From contig JAIFLB010000123.1 of the NCBI GenBank assembly GCA_020049245.1, positions 1 through 12,703 on the forward strand: DNA of 12,703 nt, in the 5' to 3' direction. The notes beneath the pieces were generated by a model. It did no database searches, was not told the origin of the DNA, and was given only the letters and a program-made list of their open reading frames with translations. Source of the stretch: Betaproteobacteria bacterium (GTDB lineage: Bacteria; Pseudomonadota; Gammaproteobacteria; Burkholderiales; Thiobacillaceae). This document shows positions 1-5,723 of the stretch, one piece after another. A program made the translations under genes and the position numbers. Position 1 is the first letter of the stretch. Every line of letters starts with the position of its first letter.

Positions 1-919
1 CCGCCGCGAGTTGCTTCGCTGCCTCCCAGCCACGAACTTGCGCCATGGTCTGAAACAGGAAATGCAGCAGGTCCGGACTTGGGCGGCGCTCCAGATAAGC
101 CTTGAGGAGATTGATCGCTTCGTCCTGGCGTCCGCAGCGAACCAGAGCCTGCGTCAGCCGCTCCGCCACGATCGGTAGATAGGCCGGACTCACCTCTTCC
201 AGTTGACGCCAGGCGGTGATGGCAGCCTCGTCATTGGCTGCCTTGGCTTCCAGATCGCCGAGCAGAATCAGGGCGCGGGCGGAACGCTTGTTTTCCTGTA
301 TGGCACATGACAGATCATTACGCGCCGCGGCATCGTCCCCCTTCAGCATCGCCGCCAATGCGAGTTCGCAATAGTAATGTGCGGTATCCGCATTCTGTGC
401 CGGGGCCCCCAGCTTCTCCAGCCGCGCTGCGGTGATGATCGCTTCACGCCATTCCTTGGTCAGCACCTGGATCTCGAGAATATTGCGCAATGAATCCAGC
501 GCATGCACGCTGGACTCCAGGCGACGAAACACCGCTTCGGCGCGATCCAGCAAGCCAGCCTTGAGAAAATCCTCGCCCAGTTCGTACAACGCTTTCATCC
601 GATGTTCCTGGGTCAAATCGGCCCGATCCGCCACGTTCTGATGAATTCGGATAGCGCGATCCAGTTCGCCACGTCGGCGGAACAGCGCGCCGAGCGCAAA
701 GTGCAGTTCCAGCGTGTCCGGGTCCATTTTGGCGACTTCCAGAAAGGCCTCGATCGCCTTGTCCGGTTGTTCGTTGAGAAGATAGTTCAGGCCCTTGAAA
801 TAGGAACGCGGCACCGCGCGCGACTCCTGCATGACATGCAGAATATCGACCCGCGCGGCGATCCAGCCGAGACCAAAGAAGAGCGGGATAACCAGCAGAT
901 ACCAGGCTTCGAATTCCAT
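1..919 (-). CDS. lapB: LapB (YciM) tetratricopeptide-repeat envelope protein, C-terminus cut by window edge
   Basis: LapB is an inner-membrane-anchored, cytoplasm-facing TPR protein that in E. coli controls lipopolysaccharide synthesis by promoting FtsH-mediated turnover of LpxC. Reading the minus strand from the ATG at 919 gives an open frame of 306 residues to the edge. It starts MEFEAWYLLVIPLFFGLGW, a single N-terminal membrane segment (about residues 6-22), followed by helical TPR-like repeats such as KAIEAFLEVAKMDPDTLELH, ELDRAIRIHQNVADRADL and EAINLLKAYLERRPSPDL. The family is usually about 390 residues, so the last quarter, including the metal-binding rubredoxin-like domain, lies outside. 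The start is 2 nt after the lapA stop, so the pair is almost certainly co-transcribed. The identification rests on the N-terminal anchor, the repeats and the lapA/ihfB/rpsA context. Confidence 0.93.
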   Translation of the reverse strand, partial: MEFEAWYLLVIPLFFGLGWIAARVDILHVMQESRAVPRSYFKGLNYLLNEQPDKAIEAFLEVAKMDPDTLELHFALGALFRRRGELDRAIRIHQNVADRADLTQEHRMKALYELGEDFLKAGLLDRAEAVFRRLESSVHALDSLRNILEIQVLTKEWREAIITAARLEKLGAPAQNADTAHYYCELALAAMLKGDDAAARNDLSCAIQENKRSARALILLGDLEAKAANDEAAITAWRQLEEVSPAYLPIVAERLTQALVRCGRQDEAINLLKAYLERRPSPDLLHFLFQTMAQVRGWEAAKQLAA

Positions 920-921
920 AT

Positions 922-1212
922 TCAGTGCATGTCGCTTTGTTTGTCGCTGAGTTTGTCAAGTTGACGCTGCAGGGCGCGAACATCGCGTTGATTTCGCAGC
1001 AATCGCAGCGAACAACCGATTAAACCGGCCAACAGACCAATCGCGAATGCCGCCAGAATCACCAATGACAATGGCGCTTGCCAGGACATGCCGAGAAAAT
1101 AGCGCAAGGTCACGCTGTCACTGTTGAGGGCGGCAAAGCCAAGCAGCAGAAAAAACAGCAAGACCTTGGCAATCAACATGATCGGTTGCACAGGATTCAG
1201 GCGATTTTGCAT
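922..1212 (-). CDS. lapA: LapA-family small inner-membrane protein (DUF1049)
   Basis: This is a small protein with two hydrophobic segments, VLLFFLLLGFAAL and LSLVILAAFAIGLLAGLIG, joined by a short loop (NSDSVTLRYFLGMSWQAP). A charged, coiled C-terminal tail follows (RNQRDVRALQRQLDKLSDKQ). This is the LapA layout, and the E. coli protein is about 100 residues. The gene lies directly before lapB, and the pair functions in LPS assembly. Three starts are possible: GTG at 1236, ATG at 1212 (chosen, 96 residues, weak GAAG upstream) and ATG at 1179 (85 residues). None has a strong ribosome-binding site. A promoter-like TACAAT at 1220-1225 would favour 1179. Unlike the usual arrangement it does not directly follow ihfB, because an opposed ATPase gene intervenes. 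Confidence 0.85.
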   Translation of the reverse strand: MQNRLNPVQPIMLIAKVLLFFLLLGFAALNSDSVTLRYFLGMSWQAPLSLVILAAFAIGLLAGLIGCSLRLLRNQRDVRALQRQLDKLSDKQSDMH

Positions 1213-1219
1213 GGCTTCG

Positions 1220-1246
1220 ATTGTAGCGGCAGGCACACAAATGCAA
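1220..1246 (-). promoter_or_regulatory. Possible promoter for lapA-lapB
   Basis: On the minus strand TTGCAT (1241-1246) precedes TACAAT (1220-1225) by 15 nt. The -10 hexamer is good, but the spacer is short. A promoter is expected in this divergent region because the terminator at 2204-2233 should block read-through from ihfB. The assignment is tentative. Confidence 0.25.
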
Positions 1247-1305
1247 CTACGGCAGACTCAGGAAATCGCCATCCGCTCCATTTCAGTGCATTGCTGCCCC
1301 AATTC

Positions 1306-1335
1306 GGTTTGACCGCAGTGGCGGTGCGTCAAGCC
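1306..1335. repeat. Inverted repeat / hairpin in the lapA-ATPase divergent intergenic region
   Basis: GGTTTGAC (1306-1313) pairs with GTCAAGCC (1328-1335) over 8 positions, one of them G-U. After one bulged C it continues with GCA/TGC, leaving a 7-nt loop at 1318-1324. No T-run follows on either strand, so it is not an intrinsic terminator. It could be an operator dyad or a leader structure. It is the most evident structure in the 254-nt gap 1213-1466. A smaller dyad, CCCTG-TCA-CAGGG, lies at 1427-1439. Confidence 0.45.
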
Positions 1336-1466
1336 GAGGTTCAATCTGGTGCCGCCAGCCGTTTGTCTCGCCGTTAGCCAATTCGGCATTCTTATTGCTT
1401 AACTGGACAGAGGCATTTTCTATTCTCCCTGTCACAGGGGCCCATTGGTATTCAAGGATCATCTGC

Positions 1467-2162
1467 ATGAGCAAACTTCATTTTATCGGCGGCGAAAAAG
1501 GCGGCGTCGGCAAATCACTGGTAGCGCGCATCCTGGCGCAATACCTGATCGACCATGAGACGCCCTTTGTCGGCTTCGATACGGATCAATCACACGGCGC
1601 GTTGCTGCGCTTTTATGCTGACTATGCCGCGCCAGCCGCCATCGACCGCTATGACAACCTGGACCGCATCGTCGAAGCGGCCTTGGAGAACCCGGAGCGA
1701 CGCATCCTGGTCGATCTCGCAGCTCAGACGCAGCCTTTTCTGATGCGTTGGATGGAAGATTCCGATCTGCTCGACATGAGCGCGGAGATGGGGATCGAAC
1801 TGACTTACTGGCATGTCATGGATGCCGGCCAGGATGCGGTTGATCTGCTCGGCCAACTGCTGGATCGCTTTGGTGGACGCATGCCGCTGGTCCTGGTGCT
1901 GAATGAGGTGCGTGGCGACCGTTTTGAACTGCTGGAGCAATCCGGCCTGCGCCCGCGCGCGGAAAACCTGGGTGCGCGCGTGATGTCGTTGCGACATTTG
2001 CAGGATACCGCAATGCAGAAAATCGACGGTCACAGCAGCAGCTTCTGGGCGGCGATCAATAACAATGACAAAACCAACCACAGCCTGGGCATGCTGGAAC
2101 GCCAGCGGGTCAAGAACTGGTTGAAACGGGCGTATCAGGAAATCGACGCACTCGAGATATAG
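1467..2162 (+). CDS. ParA/MinD-type P-loop ATPase, MobD-like, function unknown
   Basis: The 231-residue product carries the deviant Walker A motif of the ParA/MinD/Mrp class, GGEKGGVGKS (residues 8-17), with the second 'signature' lysine at K11. It also has FDTDQSHGALL (the position of switch I) and a hydrophobic Walker B-like strand ILVDLAAQ. These ATPases dimerise on ATP and act as spatial switches or cargo carriers. The whole-protein pattern recalls single-gene chromosomal proteins annotated as mobilization proteins, akin to MobD of IncQ-2 plasmids. That likeness is from memory. The start at 1467 is preceded by AAGGA (1454-1458), and an in-frame upstream ATG at 1395 lacks support. No ParB, parS, MinC/E or mobilization partner is visible. 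The gene is opposed to lapA and converges on ihfB. Confidence 0.85.
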   Translation: MSKLHFIGGEKGGVGKSLVARILAQYLIDHETPFVGFDTDQSHGALLRFYADYAAPAAIDRYDNLDRIVEAALENPERRILVDLAAQTQPFLMRWMEDSDLLDMSAEMGIELTYWHVMDAGQDAVDLLGQLLDRFGGRMPLVLVLNEVRGDRFELLEQSGLRPRAENLGARVMSLRHLQDTAMQKIDGHSSSFWAAINNNDKTNHSLGMLERQRVKNWLKRAYQEIDALEI

Positions 2163-2203
2163 AAGGACACACCGAGTCGTCCAGCCAAACACCGCTGAAA
2201 TGG

Positions 2204-2239
2204 AAAAAGGCGCCCAACCTGCGGCGCCTTTTTCTTTTT
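2204..2239. terminator. Bidirectional intrinsic terminator between the ATPase gene and ihfB
   Basis: AAAAAGGCGCC (2204-2214) and GGCGCCTTTTT (2223-2233) form a perfect 11-bp inverted repeat with an 8-nt loop. The 3' side runs into TTTTTC plus TTTTT on the plus strand, and the A-run on the 5' side supplies the U-tract on the minus strand. It lies 41 nt after the ATPase stop and 44 nt beyond the ihfB stop, so it should end both convergent transcripts. Confidence 0.9.
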
Positions 2240-2283
2240 GACAACTCCGAACCAGCCGGAAAATCGCATCGGTTTCGCTGCGA

Positions 2284-2568
2284 TTACCCTTCGTAATCAA
2301 CCCGGTCGCGCAATTCCTTGCCGGCCTTGAAGTGGGGCACATATTTCCCCGCGACATGGACTTTATCGCCCGTCTTGGGATTGCGCCCGACGCGTGGCGG
2401 CCGAAAATTCAGGCTGAAGCTGCCGAATCCGCGAATCTCGATGCGTTCACCTTCAACTAGACAGGTGGTCATCGCATCGAGGATCGTTTTCACCGCCATT
2501 TCGGCGTCCGCCGCGACCAGTTGAGGGTGCCGTTCAGCCAGTCGGGCAATCAGCTCCGACTTGGTCAT
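2284..2568 (-). CDS. ihfB: Integration host factor subunit beta
   Basis: IhfB pairs with IhfA to form the sequence-specific DNA-bending protein IHF, used in recombination, replication and sigma-54 promoter activation. The 94-residue product is exactly the usual length. It contains the HU/IHF signature: IEIRGFGSFSL, then the DNA-inserting arm RPPRVGRNPKTGDKV with the intercalating proline at P64, and the C-terminal YVPHFKAGKELRDRV. MTKSELIARLAER at 2568 matches the family N-terminus. The frame extends upstream to 2613, but that would add 15 unrelated residues and overlap the rpsA stop, so 2568 is chosen. It lies 41 nt after rpsA on the same strand, the usual rpsA-ihfB arrangement, and ends at the shared terminator. 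Confidence 0.97.
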   Translation of the reverse strand: MTKSELIARLAERHPQLVAADAEMAVKTILDAMTTCLVEGERIEIRGFGSFSLNFRPPRVGRNPKTGDKVHVAGKYVPHFKAGKELRDRVDYEG

Positions 2569-2609
2569 TGCACCCGCGAGATCAGTTTCCTGGTCAGTCA
2601 CTTGGGGTA

Positions 2610-4325
2610 TCAATCAGCACTCTTGTTATCAAGCTTGGCCTTGAGCAACGCGCCCAGGTTGGTGGTGCCGGTGGACTGCTCGGAAGCCATCTTCTTCAGC
2701 GCGGCATCCTGTTCAGCGGCATCCTTCGACTTGATCGACAGGTTGATCTGGCGGTTCTTGCGATCGATGTTGATGATCACGGTTTCGACTTCGTCGCCAT
2801 CCTTCAGATGGGTGCGGATATCTTCGACGCGGTCACGCGAGACTTCGGAAGCGCGCAGATAGCCTTCGACTTCGCCATCCAGGGTCACCACAGCGCCCTT
2901 GGCATCCATCGACTTGACCACGCCCTTGACGACAGCACCCTTGTCGTGGGTGGCGACATAAGCGTTGAACGGATCGTTTTCCATCTGCTTGACGCCGAGG
3001 GAGATACGCTCTTTCTCGACATCAATGGCCAGAACGACCGCCTCGACTTCCTCGCCCTTGCGGTAGTTGCGCAGGGCTTCTTCGCCGGGCAGGCTCCAGG
3101 ACAGGTCTGAAAGATGAACCAGACCATCGATGCCGCCGGGCAGGCCAATAAACACACCGAAATCGGTGATCGACTTGATCTGGCCGCGCACTTTGTCGCC
3201 CTTCTTGGCGTTCATCGCGAAGTCATCCCACGGGTTCGACTTGCACTGCTTCATGCCAAGGGAGATGCGGCGACGGTCTTCGTCGATCTCCAGCACCATG
3301 ACTTCGACCTCATCGCCCAGGGAAACCATCTTGGACGGGTTGACGTTCTTGTTGGTCCAGTCCATTTCGGAGACGTGCACCAGACCTTCGATACCCGGCT
3401 CGATCTCGACGAAGCAGCCATAGTCGGTCAGGTTGGCGACCTTGCCGAACATGCGGGTGCCGGTGGGGTAACGACGTGACAAACCAACCCACGGATCTTC
3501 GCCCAGTTGCTTGAGGCCGAGGGAAACACGGTTCTTGTCCTGGTCGAACTTGAGCACCATGGCAGTGACTTCGTCACCCACGGTGACCACTTCGGACGGA
3601 TGCTTGACGCGACGCCAGGCCAGGTCGGTGATGTGCAACAGACCATCGATGCCGCCCAGATCGACGAACGCGCCGTATTCGGTGATGTTCTTGACCACGC
3701 CCTTGACGGTGGCGCCTTCCTTCAGGTTCAACAGCAGGCTATCACGCTCGGCGCCCATGCTCTGTTCCAGCACAGCCTTGCGGGAAACGACAACGTTGTT
3801 GCGTTTGCGGTCAAGCTTGATGACCTTGAATTCGGATTCTTTATTCTCGAACGGGGTGGTGTCCTTGATCGGCCGCACATCAACCAGCGAACCCGGCAGG
3901 AAAGCACGAATACCGTTGCACATGACGGTCAGGCCGCCCTTCACCTTGCCGTTGATCAGGCCCTTGACCACGCGACCTTCTTCCATCGCGGCTTCCAGAT
4001 CCAGCCAGGCAGCCAGGCGGCGTGCGCGATCGCGCGACAGCTTGGTGGCGCCATAACCATCTTCCAGGGATTCGATGGCGACTTTTACGAAATCACCGAC
4101 TACGACTTCCAGTCCGCCGTGGTCATTCTTGAATTCTTCCAGCGGGATCAGACTTTCCGACTTGAGGCCGGCGTTGACGGTGACGAAGTTGTCGTCAATG
4201 GCCACGACCTCGGCGGTAATGATTTCGCCATGGCCCATCTCCTGTTTGGAGATGCTCTCTTCGAACATGGCGGCAAATGATTCGGCAAACGACTCTTCGG
4301 GTTGGGAAAGGGTAGCGGTGGACAT
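2610..4325 (-). CDS. rpsA: 30S ribosomal protein S1
   Basis: S1 is the large ribosomal protein that binds and unfolds mRNA on the 30S subunit. The 571-residue product is close to the 557 of E. coli and has six S1 (OB-fold) repeats. Domain 1 is at about 33-100 (GEIITAEVVAIDDNFVTVNA), domain 2 about 120-185, domain 3 about 206-274 (VKGVVKNITEYGAFVDLGGI), domain 4 about 291-361 (FGKVANLTDYGCFVEIEPGI), domain 5 about 378-448, and domain 6 about 465-534. The first two are the divergent ribosome-binding pair. The start at 4325 lacks a strong Shine-Dalgarno (only CAGG six bases upstream). This fits the known rpsA habit of relying on leader structure and S1 autoregulation. It sits between cmk and ihfB, as in most beta- and gammaproteobacteria. 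Confidence 0.98.
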   Translation of the reverse strand: MSTATLSQPEESFAESFAAMFEESISKQEMGHGEIITAEVVAIDDNFVTVNAGLKSESLIPLEEFKNDHGGLEVVVGDFVKVAIESLEDGYGATKLSRDRARRLAAWLDLEAAMEEGRVVKGLINGKVKGGLTVMCNGIRAFLPGSLVDVRPIKDTTPFENKESEFKVIKLDRKRNNVVVSRKAVLEQSMGAERDSLLLNLKEGATVKGVVKNITEYGAFVDLGGIDGLLHITDLAWRRVKHPSEVVTVGDEVTAMVLKFDQDKNRVSLGLKQLGEDPWVGLSRRYPTGTRMFGKVANLTDYGCFVEIEPGIEGLVHVSEMDWTNKNVNPSKMVSLGDEVEVMVLEIDEDRRRISLGMKQCKSNPWDDFAMNAKKGDKVRGQIKSITDFGVFIGLPGGIDGLVHLSDLSWSLPGEEALRNYRKGEEVEAVVLAIDVEKERISLGVKQMENDPFNAYVATHDKGAVVKGVVKSMDAKGAVVTLDGEVEGYLRASEVSRDRVEDIRTHLKDGDEVETVIINIDRKNRQINLSIKSKDAAEQDAALKKMASEQSTGTTNLGALLKAKLDNKSAD

Positions 4326-4341
4326 AAAAAACCTGGTTAAT

Positions 4342-4357
4342 TCCGTGTTGCCACGGA
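4342..4357 (-). promoter_or_regulatory. GNRA-tetraloop hairpin in the rpsA leader
   Basis: On the minus strand TCCGTG-GCAA-CACGGA forms a 6-bp stem with a GCAA (GNRA) loop, 16 nt upstream of the rpsA ATG. It is bracketed by two direct copies of TTAACC (complements at 4335-4340 and 4363-4368). The rpsA leaders of gammaproteobacteria fold into hairpins used in S1 autoregulation. A similar role here is inferred. Confidence 0.45.
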
Positions 4358-4366
4358 GGGTTGGTT

Positions 4367-4419
4367 AAAAACAAAAAACCGAAAGGCGTTCTGCTTGGCG
4401 GCAAAACCTGGCCTTTCGG
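4367..4419 (-). terminator. Intrinsic terminator or attenuator between cmk and rpsA
   Basis: On the minus strand CCGAAAGGC (complement 4411-4419) pairs with GCCTTTCGG (complement 4379-4387) in a perfect 9-bp stem with a 23-nt loop, followed directly by TTTTTTGTTTTT. This is a textbook intrinsic terminator downstream of cmk. It ends only about 41 nt before the rpsA start, so it lies where a leader attenuator could act. The loop carries CCAGGTTTT at its stem edge, a string also found at the rpsA initiation site. Confidence 0.85.
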
Positions 4420-4469
4420 CAACGGTACTACTCACTAAAAAAGAGAACGGATCATGCCAACAACTCGGC

Positions 4470-5153
4470 TCAGGCTGTTTTGCAATCACGCCACCAGTCC
4501 AGCACTTGCTGCACGGCCTGTTGGATAGTCAGGTGGGTGGTTTCAAGCAAAACGGCATCCGCCGACTGTTGCAGGGGAGCGGCGCTCCGCGCGGCATCGC
4601 GTGCATCGCGCTCTTTCAAGTCCTGCAAAAGCGCGCCGAGATTAGCATCGAATCCTTTTTCAATCAACTGCTTATAGCGCCTTTTGGCTCGTTCTTCGGC
4701 GCTTGCGGTGAGGAAGACTTTGAGTGCCGCATCGGGAAAAACCACCGACCCCATATCGCGTCCATCAGACACCAAACCCGGCGCCTGACGGAACGCGCGC
4801 TGACGTTCCAACAACGCTGCACGAAGCGCCGGCAATGCCGCTATGCGCGAAGCAGCGCGGCCGGCTTCTTCGCCACGAATCAGATCGCCCACCGGTTTGC
4901 CGTTGAGAAACACCTCACCGGCATCGAATTCAAGTTGCAAGCCGCGCGCCAGTGACGCCAGTCCGGCTTCATGATCCAACGCGACGCCTGCCATCGCAGC
5001 GGCATGAGCGGTGACGCGATAGATCGCGCCGCTGTCCAGGTAATGGAAACCCAGTGCCTGCGCCACTAACATCGCCACCGTACCCTTGCCGGAAGCGGAA
5101 GGGCCATCGATAGCGATCACCGGAATGCTGAGATCGGAAGGTGAACGAAACAT
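4470..5153 (-). CDS. cmk: Cytidylate kinase
   Basis: Cmk phosphorylates CMP and dCMP with ATP, recycling cytidine nucleotides from RNA and lipid turnover. The 227-residue product matches the family size (E. coli 227). It has the P-loop GPSASGKGT (residues 17-25), the substrate loop LDSGAIYR, the conserved DGRDMGSVVFPDA stretch and the lid-region arginines in SAEERAKRRYKQL. The C-terminus (QQAVQQVLDWWRDCK) is also typical. The only plausible start is the ATG at 5153; the upstream bases show no strong Shine-Dalgarno. It is the first minus-strand gene of the cmk-rpsA-ihfB block. aroA, often just upstream in related genomes, is absent here, where a divergent small gene takes its place. Confidence 0.97.
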   Translation of the reverse strand: MFRSPSDLSIPVIAIDGPSASGKGTVAMLVAQALGFHYLDSGAIYRVTAHAAAMAGVALDHEAGLASLARGLQLEFDAGEVFLNGKPVGDLIRGEEAGRAASRIAALPALRAALLERQRAFRQAPGLVSDGRDMGSVVFPDAALKVFLTASAEERAKRRYKQLIEKGFDANLGALLQDLKERDARDAARSAAPLQQSADAVLLETTHLTIQQAVQQVLDWWRDCKTA

Positions 5154-5248
5154 GGCGTTGAAAACCCAGGCTAAAAAAACTTGGCTATTTTCACCTTATT
5201 TCTCGCCAGAAAACCGCTTCGCAAATAGCGCAAAACCAGATCACTATC

Positions 5249-5254
5249 GATAAT
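5249..5254 (+). promoter_or_regulatory. Possible -10 element for the coiled-coil gene
   Basis: GATAAT sits 51 nt before the ATG at 5306, within the 152-nt divergent gap from cmk. No convincing -35 hexamer lies 16-18 nt upstream, so either an activator or a stress sigma factor would be needed, or the match is chance. Confidence 0.2.
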
Positions 5255-5305
5255 GGGTGTGCAGCCAACTTCGTGGCTGATCAACATCGACAACGAGGCA
5301 AGCAA

Positions 5306-5596
5306 ATGATCAATCGCAATGAATATGTCGAAAACCTGAAAACCCATCTTGATCAATGGAATAGCGAAATCGGCAAATGGGAAGCCAAGGCCAAGCTCGC
5401 CCAGACAGATATGCGCATCGATTACGAAATGCAGTTGGAGTCGATGCGGAAACAGCGTGATGCAGCGATGGAAAAGCTGGATGCGATTCAGAAAACCGCC
5501 GGAGATGCCTGGCAGGATTTAGCCCAGGGCGCGGATGAAGCCTGGGCGAAGATGCGGGAAGCCTTTGAAAAGGCAAGCAGCCACTTCCAGAAATAG
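5306..5596 (+). CDS. Small coiled-coil protein, sll1863-type stress response family
   Basis: The 96-residue product has no membrane segment or signal peptide. It is almost wholly helical and charged: EYVENLKTHLDQWNSEIGKW, then EAKAKLAQTDMRIDYEMQLE and KQRDAAMEKLDAIQ, ending DAWQDLAQGADEAWAKMREA. Regular hydrophobic spacing gives a coiled coil over most of its length. The 'LDxWNxEIxKxEAKA' opening and the repeated 'AW' near the C-terminus match, from memory, a proteobacterial/cyanobacterial family annotated as sll1863 family stress response protein; its biochemical role is unknown to me. The ATG at 5306 has GAGG seven bases upstream; an in-frame GTG at 5273 is less likely. It is monocistronic, divergent from cmk and followed by a weak terminator. 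Confidence 0.85.
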   Translation: MINRNEYVENLKTHLDQWNSEIGKWEAKAKLAQTDMRIDYEMQLESMRKQRDAAMEKLDAIQKTAGDAWQDLAQGADEAWAKMREAFEKASSHFQK

Positions 5597-5627
5597 AAAT
5601 AATTGGGCGTTACCGCAGTTAGATGTT

Positions 5628-5653
5628 GTGGTGCCATGTCACACCATTTTTTT
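5628..5653 (+). terminator. Weak intrinsic terminator after the coiled-coil gene
   Basis: TGGTG (5629-5633) pairs with CACCA (5642-5646) around an 8-nt loop, extendable by one G-U pair, and seven Ts follow (5647-5653). The stem is short, but the T-run is good. It lies 31 nt after the stop at 5596 and before glgC, so glgC probably has its own promoter in 5654-5723, where I see no convincing hexamers. Confidence 0.5.
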
Positions 5654-5723
5654 GTTTCCCAGCGCGCGGTAGCCTGGCACGCCATTTCGTGTTCAACATG
5701 GCTTTAACCCCTGAAAGACACTC

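Noticed and set aside
444..983. Minus-strand open frame of 179 codons overlapping lapB
   Set aside because: The lapB frame gives a coherent anchor plus TPR repeats; this alternative frame is low in motif content and spans the lapA-lapB junction.
1395..1466. N-terminal extension of the ATPase from the ATG at 1395
   Set aside because: The added residues are unrelated to the family; the 1467 start has AAGGA at proper spacing and places the P-loop near the N-terminus.
2568..4368. Several open frames on the plus strand opposite rpsA
   Set aside because: They mirror the repeated S1 domains and give no recognisable protein.
5675..5690. TGGCACGCCATTTCGT resembling a sigma-54 promoter upstream of glgC
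   Set aside because: The -24 half is good, but the -12 half has CG where GC is required, so it does not fit the consensus.
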